A stretch of 64,000 bases of DNA. It comes from Strobilurus pachycystidiatus (taxonomy: Eukaryota; Basidiomycota; Agaricomycetes; Agaricales; Physalacriaceae). Position numbers and translations under genes: made by a program. The stretch spans positions 2,728,001-2,792,000 of the forward strand of contig JAHLMK010000001.1 of the NCBI GenBank assembly GCA_019915135.1, written 5' to 3'. Below the pieces are notes generated by a model, which worked only from the letters and a program-made list of their open reading frames with translations, was not told where the DNA came from and ran no database searches. Shown in pieces: positions 1 through 12,257 of this stretch (the stretch's first letter is position 1; the number at the start of each line of letters is the position of its first letter).

Positions 1-678
1 CTGGTTCATGGACCTGAAGCAAGGACACTGAAGCGAAGAGACAGTCAATAACCGACGAATGAGCCAGATTGGGGGAATGAACATTCGTAACCGGTCCTGC
101 AAGCGTTTGGTTAGCAACCATTGACCAAGAGGATTTGTGCCACCCTTTCTGAAACAGACCGTGATGCGAAGGAAGAACCGATGGCGTTGAGACAACGGTC
201 CGCAGCTAAGGTACTGACATCTGTTCTATCACGATTCACGGCAGGAGGAGGAAAGAATTGACCCGCTGCGAGACGCTTCGCGCAGGGTCTACAGGTTTCG
301 AGCAGTTTCAGACCGCCACAAAGATCCAAGATACTCCACGAATGCGTTGAATTTCAATTTGAGATAGTCGCGAGTAAGTACGCTGCAAGGCGCCGACGCG
401 ACAACAATTATGGCCCTCCTGTCGCACTTACTCGTCGCAACAGAAATATAGACGGAAGCCAGGGCAGGAAGGTGCCCTTTTGTCGCAAGTCGAAGAGAAC
501 GCTTCAGTCGTTGAAGGTCCAGAGAGCTAGAACAGTCATCAAAACCAAATGAGAATAAGTGCCATATAAATTATTCGTTGTGAAGACAATGATGACCGGC
601 GCACAAGATTTCGCTAGCTTTCCGCGGTCAAGAAGTAGAGTTGACAAGTCTGAACAAGGTCGTGTCTGCAAGAGAGTA
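1..678. other. left-edge region without a recognised gene
   Basis: No open frame here resembles a known family. The right part is probably the 3' untranslated region of the cap-binding gene that ends at 679. A minus-strand frame starts at an ATG at 121 and stays open to the window edge for about 40 codons, which could be the start of a gene outside the window or chance. Confidence 0.4.
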
Positions 679-1506
679 TTACATGCGCTCGCCTTCCATA
701 TCATCATCGAGCCGCGTTCGTTGACCCTGTTGAGGTTTGAATTCGGGTTCGACATGCTGTGGACCAGACCTACCAATCTGCTGCTCTCGTCCTCGTCGTC
801 GGGTGATCTGCCGCGTTTGAGCTTGCCTTCAACCGATTCTGCCTCCTTCCAGTCTCCTCCACCGCCGGCGACGGCGCCTGGGCCGTCTTGGGCATCGGCG
901 TACCGCTCCTCGACCTCTCTCCTCCTCTCGATCTCCAGTCGCTGCGCCTGTGCACCCCATCCACCGCGACCTGGATCATAATCCTGCCTGTGCTCATCCC
1001 TTACCTGCCCGCCGCTCTTCCCACGCCCGAACTGTCTGCCCTCTTTATAGCCGAGATCCAAGTCGCAGCGTATAATCCGCTCGTCCAGCTTTGTCCCACT
1101 GACATAACGCATGCTTGCCAGTGCTTCTGTGTGCGTGTAGTACTCAACGAAGCAAAACCCACACGGTGTCCTGAAGCTTTAGTTGAGAGATATGCATAAC
1201 CCATTACCTGGTGAAATGCGCACCTAGTATTCCGGTCCAGACCCATGATTATGCGTTTGATACCACCACCGTCCTCTGGGGTGGTGCATTTTGTAAAGAG
1301 CTCGTATATCTGCTCCTCGGTCGTATAAAAGCTCAAATTACCTGGGAAAGATAAATAATGAAAATTGAGACTGAGTTCCCCAGCAGCTTACCTACATAAA
1401 GCGTTGTCGATTTTGCCAGCAAATCATTTTGACGACTGCGGTCGAGCCGAGCCTGCGAGTCCTTGTAGTTGGACGGCTGGTCCAGCGGCTGCACGACATG
1501 GGACAT
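679..1506 (-). CDS. CBC2: nuclear cap-binding protein subunit 2 (CBP20)
   Basis: Small subunit of the nuclear cap-binding complex, which binds the m7G cap of Pol II transcripts with the large subunit CBC1 and supports splicing, export and the first round of translation. Four exons (1392-1506, 1224-1341, 774-1170, 679-726) give 225 residues. A single RRM is visible, with RNP2 at TTLYVGNLSF and RNP1 at [11 protein letters not shown], followed by the family hallmark [18 protein letters not shown]. The tail is Glu/Asp-rich and basidiomycete-like. The last exon was chosen because a 47-bp intron (727-773) with good splice sites leads to an acidic tail ending in GERM; reading through instead would stop at 504. 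The ATG lies 112 bp from the start of RPT3 on the other strand, so the promoter is shared. Family identity is certain; the 3' end is inferred. Confidence 0.93.
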
Positions 1507-1618
1507 GGTCGAGGTGGTCGAATTAGCAGGAGTGCCTCGGGATTCCCACGGCCCTGACGCGGTAAAGTCGACGCGTCACCCACTCACTTCCAACTACCTT
1601 GTCGTTATCACCTTCACC

Positions 1619-3206
<1,588 letters not shown>

Positions 3207-3298
3207 TGGATGTACAGTTTTTGTCCTCTACCCATACGGCTTTTTGCATGAATATACTTTCTATTGTAATATCCATGAGCCCGACCAGCGGCGCTACG

Positions 3299-4449
3299 TT
3301 ACTTCTTGGCGGGCTGACCCAACTCGCTGGCCCTTTCAGTGGCGATCTGGATTGCCCTTGCAATCGTAGAACGAACTCGGCCATCTTCCAATGCCAGTAA
3401 CCCGGCAATCGTACATCCACCGGGTGCTGCGTCGTGTCAACGAAGTTGGTATTGCGGTATGGGGGGATGACTTACTTGTCACTGCATCCTTGATTTGTGC
3501 TGGGTGAGCGCCGTTCTGGAGAACCATTCTAGCAGCTCCCTGGAGAGTCTGGGCTGCTAATTCCAGCGCCTCGGCGCGAGGGAGACCCATCATGACACCT
3601 CCATCGGCCATGGCTTCTAGGAAGATGCAGGCGAAAGCAGGCCCAGATCCAGATAGGGCGGTGCATGCGTCGAAGTGTTTCTCTTCCAGGAAACGACAGC
3701 GACCGATGGATGAGAAGATTTTGAGAATGCGAGCCCGGTCGACCTCTGCGCTGTCGGAAGAGGGGATTGTGGATACGACGGTCATCCCTTCGCGTATCTA
3801 CATAAGTCATGATCAATGCGGGGATCACTGGGCAATGGGATGTGCTTACTTTACATGGGGTATTAGGCATGGCGCGGATGACCTTGGTATCTGGGAGGAC
3901 CCATCCACGAAGTTGGGAGATGGTTACACCAGCAAGGATACTGATGAGGAGTTTCTTGTCCAGGGCTTCCTTCATTCCTTCTTCAGATAGAATTACGTGC
4001 GCGATTTGAGGTTTGCAGCTAGACGTAATATATGTAGTGAGTTTCAACATCGCCCTGTGCGGAGACAAACACACCATAGAAGGACAACATCCGCCTGTTG
4101 AACTGCTTGGAGATTCCGGGACGCAACAACTTCAATGCTCTTGCCCATCGGTCCCAGGGACTCGAAGATCGGCCGTAACTTCTTGACGCTCGCTTCTTGG
4201 CTCACACAGGCAATAAAGCGCGTTGGGGTGGTGGCGTCTGGTGTTCTTGCAGGCGTTACAGTCCCGGGGGTATGCGACTCCCACTTGTTCTGCGCGTTAC
4301 TGGCAACGCGAGATGGGATATCCAGACTGTCGACAACACCAGAAAGGACGGCGATGCCCATCGTGCCGCATCCTACATACAATTAGGGCTCGTAGAGCAT
4401 TCCAGTCGCAGACAATCACCTTACCCAGTACGCATAGTGTGTAGCCCAT
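3299..4449 (-). CDS. PRO3: pyrroline-5-carboxylate reductase
   Basis: Catalyses the last step of proline synthesis, reduction of pyrroline-5-carboxylate to L-proline with NAD(P)H, in the cytosol. Five exons (4425-4449, 4075-4372, 3850-4018, 3476-3797, 3299-3426) give 313 residues. The first exon is only 25 nt and supplies the beta strand of the Rossmann fold (MGYTLCVLGCGTMG), so the true start lies upstream of the obvious long frame. Further marks are CKPQ, MPNTP and the P5CR signature CTALSGSGPAF. The final exon carries TPGGCTIAGLLALEDGRVRS. All exon phases agree. The start codon is 89 bp from the ALG13 start on the opposite strand, and a CGAGTCAA element (Gcn4-like core) lies between them. 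Confidence 0.95.
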
Positions 4450-4487
4450 GTTCGAATGTGGCAGTGGTAGATTGAACGAAGTGCTAA

Positions 4488-4493
4488 TATAAA
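4488..4493 (+). promoter_or_regulatory. TATA-like box for ALG13
   Basis: TATAAA about 46 bp before the ALG13 ATG, inside the short intergenic stretch shared with PRO3. Called from sequence and position only. Confidence 0.35.
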
Positions 4494-4502
4494 TTTTGTG
4501 AT

Positions 4503-4510
4503 CGAGTCAA
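4503..4510. promoter_or_regulatory. candidate general amino-acid control element
   Basis: CGAGTCAA; its complement contains TGACTC, six of seven bases of the Gcn4/CPC1 site TGACTCA. It lies 53 bp upstream of PRO3 and 28 bp upstream of ALG13. The same eight bases occur in the SHQ1-TRP2 promoter (59932-59939). Function is inferred. Confidence 0.35.
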
Positions 4511-4538
4511 GTTGAAGTGCCGTCGGCCGATTCCTTTG

Positions 4539-5160
4539 ATGGGACTTGTTGCGTTCGTAACTGTTGGATCGACACGCTTTGACGAGCTGGTCGAGGCCGC
4601 CGTGTCCAACACCGTGCTCGCGGCGCTCAAGCAGAAGGGGTACACGCATCTTGTGGTGCAATGCGGCAACTCCGACATGGGGGTCCTCAATCCGGCGCTG
4701 GACAGACACGAAAAGCACACGCTGCAGCGCCTGGGTCTGGTGCTGGAATTCTGGCGCTTCAAGCCGTCTTTGCAGAGGTACTTTGATGCGTCTGATTTGA
4801 TCATAAGCCATGCTGGTGAGTGCGCGTTCTTTGTACGAGACTTTGTGATGTAGATCATACAGGCTCTGGAACGATTCTGGACGTGCTTCGTATGGGCAAA
4901 TCTCTCATCGCTGTCCCCAATCCCACCCTACTGGACAACCATCAGGAAGAGCTAGCAGTCTCTCTGTCCAAGCTTCGCCATTTGAAGGCGTCTACTGTTG
5001 AGTACGTATCCATCTTCACGACTGACTTTCAGTACTCACGCACTACAGTGAGCTAGCTGATACAATCATCGAGTTCGATAAGACAGAGATAGTGGCGTTT
5101 CCTGGGTTCGATCCATCTAGATTCAGGCATATGGTCGACGAACTCATGGGATTTGAATGA
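4539..5160 (+). CDS. ALG13: UDP-GlcNAc transferase catalytic subunit Alg13
   Basis: Cytosolic catalytic half of the second GlcNAc transferase of N-glycan assembly; it is held at the ER membrane by Alg14 and makes GlcNAc2-PP-dolichol. Three exons (4539-4815, 4863-5001, 5049-5160) give 175 residues, normal for fungal Alg13. The GT28 fold is seen in [14 protein letters not shown] at the N terminus and in [13 protein letters not shown] plus [14 protein letters not shown] in the nucleotide-binding half. The start at 4539 is preferred over an in-frame ATG nine codons upstream (4512), because family members begin just before the first beta strand. Divergent from PRO3. Confidence 0.93.
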
Positions 5161-5506
5161 CCAATGTATTGTCCTTCCCAACTGCGCTCTCGAAGATCAC
5201 TGACATTGAGCCAAGGACGGATCCAGCCAGGGATTTGGATGTGCGTCACCTTCTCAGCCTTTTCGGAGTCATATTCGAAAGATAGGTAGCTCGTGCTTTG
5301 ACCGGTACATGCTGCTATCATTGGGTGCTATGTTCTTCGAATCGGATTGAAAACTCTTGTAATATAATTTTCTATTGTGTATCTGTCTTTCTTGTAGGAT
5401 ATCATCGCTTTTTTGCTTCCACGATGAAGAGTTTGGCCTCAACTTCAAGCTTCAAGTGCACGCATGACGTCAAATACTTAGAGATCGACTTTTGCCTTCA
5501 ACTTCC

Positions 5507-6467
5507 ATGGCGCCTCCTGTGACTCCGGTCGTTGTCGACGAAAAAGCCGAGGTCTACGAAGACAGTCACGTCCACGATGTCTACGAACAAATAGCCAGTC
5601 ACTTTTCCTCCACCAGATACAAGGTATTCTATCAGCAAACTGACTGTCCCTTGTCTGAGAACAGTTCATTAGCCATGGCCTGTCATCGCATCCTTTCTCT
5701 CGACGATACCTACCGGCTGGGTAGGGCTTGATTCCGGTACAGGAAACGGCAAATATCTTCCCCTTCCACTGGATCGACCGCATTGCATCAAGACGATTGG
5801 CATGGATCGCAGTCTCAATCTTCTTGAAATCGCTAAAAACGCGGGGGGTTATCCGCGTGAAGTTGTTCGTGGGGACGTGCTTGGGCAGGGATGGCGGCCT
5901 GGGGTGTTTGTGTGTACCTTTCAGGTCGTCAATGCCAGAGACTGAGTACTGAAGACCCGCTCAGGACTACGCGATTTCAATCGCTACTATACATCATCTG
6001 GCAACGACTGAACGTCGTATGCTCGGGGTTCAAGCAAGTTCTTTGTATTGCTCCCTTCTGCACTCGCGCTGATATAAGTTTAGCGTCTCCTTGAGGCAGT
6101 CTCTATATATCATGGAAGAGTCCTGATCTACGTGTGGGCGACAGAGCAGGACGATGCGTCAAAACGCGTGATACCGATGGACACTCAATCAAGCGACTCT
6201 GGTCAAGATGTGTTGGTCCCTTGGGTCTTATCCGCCTCATCCACACAAAATCAGGCCACGGAAGATGACAAGGTGCTGCATCGATACTATCATATGTTCT
6301 CCCGCGGTGAACTGGCAGCACTGGTGCACGGGGCGGCGAGGAGTTTGGGGCTTGAAGTAGGAGCGAAGACTGATTCTTGTACGGGAGAGGTTGGCGTGGA
6401 GATTGTGCAGGACGGTTGGGAGAGATCCAATTACTACGTCGAGTTACGACGCTGGAAGAGAAATTGA
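5507..6467 (+). CDS. TRM9: tRNA (uracil-5-carboxymethyl) methyltransferase Trm9
   Basis: SAM-dependent methyltransferase that, with Trm112, forms the methyl ester of mcm5U at the wobble base of certain tRNAs. Four exons (5507-5623, 5673-5909, 5965-6033, 6084-6467) give 268 residues. Marks: HDVYEQIASHFSSTRYK followed by PWPVI, SAM motif I GLDSGTGNGKYL, DYAISIATIHHLATTERR, then RVLIYVWATEQDD, DVLVPWVL and RYYHMFSRGEL near the C terminus. The third intron (6034-6083) only keeps frame and conserved sequence if its donor is GC (gcaagt), so it is a GC-AG intron. The gene converges on EGD2, with 81 bp between stop codons. Confidence 0.93.
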
Positions 6468-6548
6468 GGATGCTCACGCCAAGCAACAATCCGGACAATC
6501 CTAAGCACAGGTGATAGATTTAACAAATACAAGGAAGGGACAATGCAA

Positions 6549-7338
6549 CTACTCGCTCGCGGCCATGACTGCGCGGGGTTGAGCATCCCGGACGAACGAA
6601 AGAAATTAATTGAAGACGCACTGGCGTTGATCAAGTCACCCCCGCTCTCCTTTAGTACTTTTACTGCCTTGGCGCGAGAGCAGCCGACCTGATGAAGGTC
6701 AGAATGAGATGAGAATGGAAGAGAGAAATCGTAGGTACCTGGGTCATGACAAGGTCAATGTCCTTGGGGTCAACACCGGTCTCATCCACAGGTCCATCGT
6801 CTTCCGGAGCCTCGAGCTCGGGAATGTCGTCGTCGTCGTCGTCAGCGCCGGCACCGAGAGACTCGGCGGTGAGACCACCGCCTCCGCCAGCACCGAGTTG
6901 CTGAGCAGCAGACATCTGTGCGGACGAGTTCATGTCCTCGATCTGGAGCGATTTAGCTGTGGGAGAGCATAGGGATATTGCGACGCACTTTGGCCTCTCC
7001 GAACACGATGTAGCAGTCGCTGTTGGGGGATTTGTAGACATCGGGAGACGCAATAACGAAGAGAAGCTGTGGCACGATGTTAGAGACCGCGGCGGGATTT
7101 GGAGGGCGCGCGGACGCACGTTCTTGGGCCTCCTCAGAGTGACGCGCGTGATCCCGGCAACGCGCTTGAGACCAAGGCCGAGCAGGGCTTTCCTTGCCTT
7201 GCGCTCAGACCGCGATTGGATTTTGTCGAGGGCGGCGTTCGAGGTGGGGTCCTCGTCGTGGGCGTGGTCGTGGCCAGCGTGGTCGTGGCCTTCATGGTCG
7301 GAGTGGTCCGAGGCGACTTCTTCAATGTGGGCGGACAT
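6549..7338 (-). CDS. EGD2: nascent polypeptide-associated complex subunit alpha
   Basis: Alpha subunit of NAC, the ribosome-exit-site chaperone dimer that shields nascent chains and controls SRP access. Five exons (7120-7338, 6989-7066, 6739-6942, 6622-6688, 6549-6568) give 195 residues. The N terminus is His/Asp-rich. The basic ribosome-binding motif is in [16 protein letters not shown], the NAC domain continues through [11 protein letters not shown] and [11 protein letters not shown], and a Gly/Asp-rich linker leads to a C-terminal UBA domain ([20 protein letters not shown]). The last coding exon is 20 nt and ends NAIMAASE. The ATG directly follows a consensus acceptor (cacacag), so a 5' UTR intron is likely. 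Confidence 0.96.
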
Positions 7339-7700
7339 CTGTGTGGCGTCAGCATCCCAAACACATCCAGGCGAGGGTTTGCCATCCAACCTGTTAACAG
7401 CCGCACAGCGTCAGATTTGCCGCAGAACGCATAGTGGGACAGGATGCGGCGGGGAAGGCCGTACAACTGACTCACCTTTGGGAATTACGGCGGGATAGGG
7501 CGGGAACAGCGAGCTCGTCGTTGCGGACAGCGTGGATCACCGGAATTAATTACCGGATTAATTTGAATAACTAATATTATTACTAAGTACTTAGACTTTG
7601 CCTACGCAACGCTGCTGACACCTCGTTTTCTCCTTTTGGCGACCACGACCAGCAAGGCAGCAAGGGCGCGTATCCTCGTGTACACTCTCTACTTCTCGCC
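7339..7700. promoter_or_regulatory. shared promoter of EGD2 and SNRNP27
   Basis: The 362 bp between two divergent ATGs hold a sharply AT-rich core at about 7541-7595 (repeated attaat and actaatatt motifs) in an otherwise GC-rich setting. This fits a nucleosome-poor bidirectional promoter. The right flank may be SNRNP27 5' UTR and the left flank an EGD2 5' UTR intron. Confidence 0.45.
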
Positions 7701-8526
7701 ATGTCTTCAAGAAATGACCGGGACCGTTCAGATCGGCGGCGGGGCGATCGGAACTGGGAGAAGGACGGCAGAGACAGCCGCGACGACCGCTATCCTCGAA
7801 CCCACAAGCGGCGTTCACGCTCTCCAAGTCCTCGTCGACGTTCGCGAAGCCCATACCGCGGCGGCGACAAGGACCGTCGGTCAAGAAATGGTGAGCGGTC
7901 CATCTCTAACCATTCAGCTCGAAGTTTATTGTCCAGACCATCGCGACTACAGACGTGAACGGGACGACGACCGGTACAGCAGGGACAAGGACAGGGATAG
8001 CAGGCGGGATGATCCTCGAGACCGACCACGAGACGGGGGAAGGTCCCGCGATTATGCAAAGGATGATACACGGTCACAACGACCTGAAGATGCACCGTCT
8101 GCTAAGGATGACTCCAGCCGCTCAGGTGAGTTGCCACCAACATAATGTCCGGCGGTGTCATTGAGCTTGAAATTGTAGACGACAAAGATGTCAGAATGAG
8201 ACCGAATCTTGACCCCGACGCTCCGGACGATGAGGATGGCGAAGTCGATGATTCAGAGGCGGCTATGATGGCCATGATGGGCGTGGGCGGCTTTGGGTCG
8301 ACCAAGGTGCGTTATAGCGTCTTCTTGAGAGAGCTGCCTTCCTTACCCTGCTTGTAGGGCAAGCCTGTTGTAGGCAATCAGGATGGTGGCGCCGACATAA
8401 AAAAGACAAGAACATGGCGTCAATATATGAACAGGTTAGCCAATCAGCCTCGTTACTGTGCTTGCAACTAATTGAGTTTCGACAAGGCGTGGAGGATTCA
8501 ACAGACCATTGGACAAGATCAAATAG
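7701..8526 (+). CDS. SNRNP27: U4/U6.U5 tri-snRNP 27 kDa protein
   Basis: Splicing factor of the tri-snRNP (DUF1777 family). Five exons (7701-7890, 7937-8125, 8179-8306, 8358-8434, 8487-8526) give 207 residues. The N-terminal half is an RS/RD-rich domain (DRSDRRRGDRNW, RRSRSPSPRRRSRSPYR). The C terminus carries the family signature: MMAMMGVGGFGSTKGKPV, then KKTRTWRQYMN and RRGGFNRPLDKIK split by an intron. Phases agree throughout. Divergent from EGD2. The identification rests on the C-terminal block; the RS region alone would not be specific. Confidence 0.92.
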
Positions 8527-8694
8527 GTGTTGCGATGGCTGCGAGCATAAGTAGGAAATATTTCATTGTTACAACTGGAACGATCCAATGTATACAGACA
8601 TGTAACTGAGGTGAGAGCGTGCATGACAGAGGAAATATCGTAAGGAGTAGCGGCCGAGACATCTAATGGATAATGCGGCGGCGAGATGGTGCGC

Positions 8695-9213
8695 TCAGAA
8701 TCCGTGCACCTTGATGGTGGCTCTATCGATACCCTCGTCGGTGAGGAAGGTGGATATCTTGACACGCTGGTCGCCCTGGAGCTGGATGACCTTGCCCATC
8801 TTCTCGTCGTCGACGAGAGTGCCGTTGCAGGCAAATTCCTGATAGCCCAGTCAGCCACGGAACAGAGAGGAAAGCATAGGCAAGCCGAGCATGCACCGAC
8901 CTTCTTAAAAGCTTTCAGCAGCTTCTTGGAGTCATATTCTACAGCATCGGTCAGGTTGACGGGCATCGCCACAAAAGCACAGATGACACTCACGTTTGGG
9001 CAAGCCCTGGAGGGTGGTCAGCGTTTTGCGGCCATTGCGCTGCTGGATTCGGATGTGGATGTAATCTGCCTGCGATCCAACGTCCTGGTTGTCTCCAAGC
9101 GGGTCGCCCTCGTCAGCGAAGGGATCTGTGGGAAGCCGCAATCAGCCCGTCATCGTCGGCTGCGGCGAGCACGCCTGCGACGCACCGAATGTATTGAGGT
9201 TCTGCACGCTCAT
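8695..9213 (-). CDS. SUI1: translation initiation factor eIF1
   Basis: eIF1 binds the 40S subunit near the P site and enforces AUG selection. Four exons (9186-9213, 8994-9125, 8901-8938, 8695-8838) give 113 residues. It is near-canonical: MSVQNLNTFDPFADEG, then DYIHIRIQQRNGRKTLTTLQ, FACNGTLV, VIQLQGDQR and the terminal KVHGF. The start codon has C at -3 and A at +4, a weak context by eukaryotic rules. That is expected for eIF1 genes, which are known to regulate themselves through a poor start context. The ATG is 156 bp from the FYV7 start on the other strand. Confidence 0.97.
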
Positions 9214-9369
9214 GCGACGGACGAAAAAGTACAGAGAACTGAGTGGGGGGGCGGGCGAGGAAAGGTGGAGGTAGCGGTTGAGTAAGAGTTGAAGAAGAGT
9301 GTGTGAAATAAGATTGTATCAATCATCCGCCGAGACTCTTGCCAAACACATGCAACAGTCTCCCTCATC

Positions 9370-9929
9370 ATGACCGTCACTGAATCAGTCGCGGCCAAGA
9401 AGAAGCGCCCGCCAACGTTTCAGTATCTGCCGCTCAACAGAGGTATGCAAGGTTTCCAGTACATGCCAGCAGTTTTCTCAACAATTTCGCAGCGAAAAAG
9501 CTCAAACAAGAATGGGTGTTGAAGCAAAAAGTCAAGAGTAAATGGCGCGAGGAAAAACGCAAGCTAGCACGTCCCGAAAAGGATGACTCGCCACAGCCAG
9601 CGGAGCCGCTCGAGGACATTGTCACTCCGGATTCCACACTGCCTCAGTCATCCACCACCACATCACGCACCAAAGTCCGCACAAGCTTCGGAAAATCCAA
9701 GTTCATTGACCGGAAACCACAGCCACCATCCTCCTCCAACACCCCCTCCAACGACTCTCTCCGCGAAATGGCCCGCGAAGCCTACTCTGCCTCATCCCTC
9801 CACACATACCGGTCCAAAAACTCCAAATCGGACACCCGCAAACCAGAGCAGAGAAAGGGCAAAGGCCAACCCAATATGAAGCTTCGTATGAACGTCATGT
9901 TGGAGAAAATCAAACGCGATTTGAACTGA
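9370..9929 (+). CDS. FYV7: rRNA-processing protein Fyv7-like
   Basis: Probable nucleolar factor for early 18S rRNA processing (small-subunit processome). Two exons (9370-9442, 9493-9929) give 169 residues. The protein is very basic, with a predicted helical N-terminal part (KKLKQEWVLKQKVKSKWREE), a Ser/Pro-rich middle and a C-terminal block (KGQPNMKLRMNVMLEKIKRD) that matches the GQP-M-R-LL-KI pattern of Fyv7/CCDC59. The assignment depends on that block and on overall composition and size. Divergent from SUI1 and convergent with the PP4 subunit gene, whose stop is 13 bp away on the opposite strand. Confidence 0.7.
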
Positions 9930-9942
9930 ACACATTCCCGTT

Positions 9943-11037
9943 CTATTGACTCGCTTCCTCCTTTACCGCATCGACCACCATCGCCTCGTCCGCTTCCGCC
10001 TTCGTGAATCTGCTATCCAACGTCTCTATGAACGGCCGGCTGGTCCCCTCGCCGAGCGTCGTCACGGAGCTTATCGCTATTGGGTGGTCACTCATGTGTC
10101 CCGGGCTGGGGTCGTCCAGCTCATCGACGAGTCCGAGTGCTTTGGGCTCCAGCGGTTCCAGCCCCCCAATATCAGCGACGGGCCCTGTTGAGCTAAGCAC
10201 GAGCGGTGATGGTGGTGGGCTGCGTGATTTGGATCGACGCGCGTCTTCGTGTAAGAACGGGATTGGGGAGAACAAGGGTGTGGACGGTACGGATGCCGAG
10301 ATGGGTGGGATGCGCATCGCGTTGAGACCTAATGGCCCGTTTTCGGTTGCGCTTGTTACAGAAGGAGGAAAACTGTCTTTTGAGGACGTGACAAGCAGGG
10401 ATTTCTCGACAGCACGTAGGTATTTGCCTACAGCGCTGTAATGTGTTCTTGGCTCGACGCAGAGCTCGCAGAGTCGTTGAATAGTGAATGGGGGTTTACT
10501 GCATTTGTGTTATGTGTGAGCCTGAGTGAAGCGTGAACCAACGCACTCGTCAAAGCCATCTAATTCTGCAAAGATGAATTGCTTCATTTCCTCGGCTTGT
10601 TCGCGATTCATGTAACTCGGAGGGACGTCCATGCCAAGGCCGCTCTGCTGGCGCGGTCCGAAGGGAGGGAGTTTCAGGCCGCCGTTGGAGAGCGTCAGTG
10701 GAGGCGATGAGACTGGTGTTGGCGGTGGCCTGCATTCTGCTAGGTAGAAATCTATGTTCTTCAGTGCGAATAAGGTCCGGAAACGCGAAAATTAGGGACT
10801 GTATACCTGTGTGAGCTTGGATTTTATGATGTTGCGCAGTTTGGGCCATTCCGTCCTATGTAGAAAGGGAGTGAGATGGCGGATTGGTGAGCCTCGGGTT
10901 CACACACTCTACGATGTCCGTAGAAGCGACGTCCTGGAGGATATCACCATACTCTTGACTTGGATTGAGCAATACGCGTCGGGCAATGGGCAAATGCTAC
11001 CTGGGAGCCATTCAAAGTTGGGATTCGTTGACGACAT
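9943..11037 (-). CDS. PSY4: protein phosphatase 4 regulatory subunit 2 (PPP4R2/Psy4 type)
   Basis: Regulatory subunit that targets PP4, which dephosphorylates gamma-H2A and checkpoint proteins. The first exon (11001-11037) encodes MSSTNPNFEWLP. Later exons supply EYGDILQDVASTDIVE, WPKLRNIIKSKLTQ and NIDFYLAECRPPPTP, a Pro-rich linker, a helix with MNREQAEEMKQFIFAELD, and the family core PPFTIQRLCEL followed by YLRAVEKSLLVTS. The C-terminal third is low-complexity, Ser/Pro-rich and acidic. The core matches human PPP4R2 closely, including its placement before the R-GVEK-like segment. Exon joins were made by conserved sequence and consensus sites. The stop is only 13 bp beyond the FYV7 stop, so the two 3' UTRs must overlap. 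Confidence 0.88.
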
Positions 11038-12257
11038 GAAGGTTGTTGAAGAAGGGTGTGCTCTTACCAAACTGAGCACTCGACGCATTCGATCACACTA
11101 CTGCTCTTGATCGACAACTTCCATCTTCAACTCCATGGCCACTCGTAACTCTCGATGCTGGTTACCATTCTGGAGCTCTGTTTGATCATGCTGCTTCTTG
11201 TATACACCAAGCTGACCTCAGTCAACCCTGCTGGCTTACACTCTTTGCCGTCAAAATCTCGGACATTCACTGATGCGGTGACGGGGGAACAAGTCTCGAG
11301 CTCGCTACGTTCATCATTGCTACCATTTCCATTGCTCCGTCACCCATAAACTCACGCATTCCCGCGATCACCGTTATATACCGATGTGTATGCGCATGGC
11401 TGCTGACGCGTATATGTCGAAATTACACAAGCGATGATGCGCAGCGTCTTTAGATATCCCGATTCCTCACTACCACCACTACTTACTACCATTGGTTCAA
11501 TGATTGACACGCTGCTCGATGCCCGGCTTCTTCTACATGCCTATTCTGGGTCTGGACTCGACGGCTGCTCGCCTCAGTCTCGGGATCGCGTTATAGTCGC
11601 GTCCAACCATTGAACGTTGACTCATGGCTGATTGGTATGCTTTGACTTTGACTGGTGTTGGTTGATGTCTCTCTCCTCTGGCTGTGCTATCATTAGATCT
11701 TGCTTGATGTGTTTGGATGGTCAGGTCTACTGATGGCTTACATTGACGCCCGACAAAAGTAGATGTTCTTTCCCACCTCCGTCCCATCCTCTTCCAGAAC
11801 GGGAGTTGTATTTGAAAACAGTGCGTACCTGGATTTGGACTTGTCAGGCGGCCAGTTCTCGGGATACCGCGCGGCACAGCACCTGACGCTCAGTATTTAC
11901 GATACAGGTTGACTCAGACTAGAGCAATGTCAGTTGCGCACATATATAGCTGCTTGAACCTGATATGTACACACATGAACGAGCAGAGGAGAAGTGTAAA
12001 TCACCATAAAAAACAAACAAACGCTTCCATTGTTGAGATGTAATTGCGAAGTGAGTCGCGGTGGCCGAATTGAGAAAACTTACCCCGATCCGTCGCCGAT
12101 ACATACTGTTCCACAACAGCCAGCATCCCCACCAGCCTCTCGTCTCGTCGGCAACGACGACCAGGACAACGACGACAGCGAGGACCCCGTCTCGGCCGTC
12201 GACAAACGCACACATTGAGTGTCGGTGTGCATTGGAGGACGCTTTTGATACCAGTGG
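11038..12257. other. 1.2 kb between the divergent PP4-subunit and KIN1 genes
   Basis: No frame here resembles a known protein. It probably holds the 5' regions of both genes, with a long KIN1 leader. One plus-strand frame (11158-11349, 64 codons from an ATG) has a hydrophobic start, but nothing else supports it. The region carries several short pyrimidine-rich runs. No TATA box stands out. Confidence 0.4.

Noticed and set aside
111..329. Minus-strand frame near the left edge
   Set aside because: No similarity to anything recognisable and no codon or motif support.
504..678. Extension of the cap-binding protein to a stop at 504
   Set aside because: A normal 47-bp intron (727-773) gives a shorter, acidic C terminus; the extension would be a Leu/Cys-rich stretch unlike the family.
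5105..5114. GGTTCGATCC, a perfect-looking tRNA B-box
   Set aside because: It lies in the ALG13 coding exon (FPGFDPSRF), with no A-box or cloverleaf at the proper distance.
11158..11349. Short plus-strand frame with a hydrophobic N terminus
   Set aside because: No acceptor/donor support, no family similarity, and it sits in the probable leader or promoter of KIN1.
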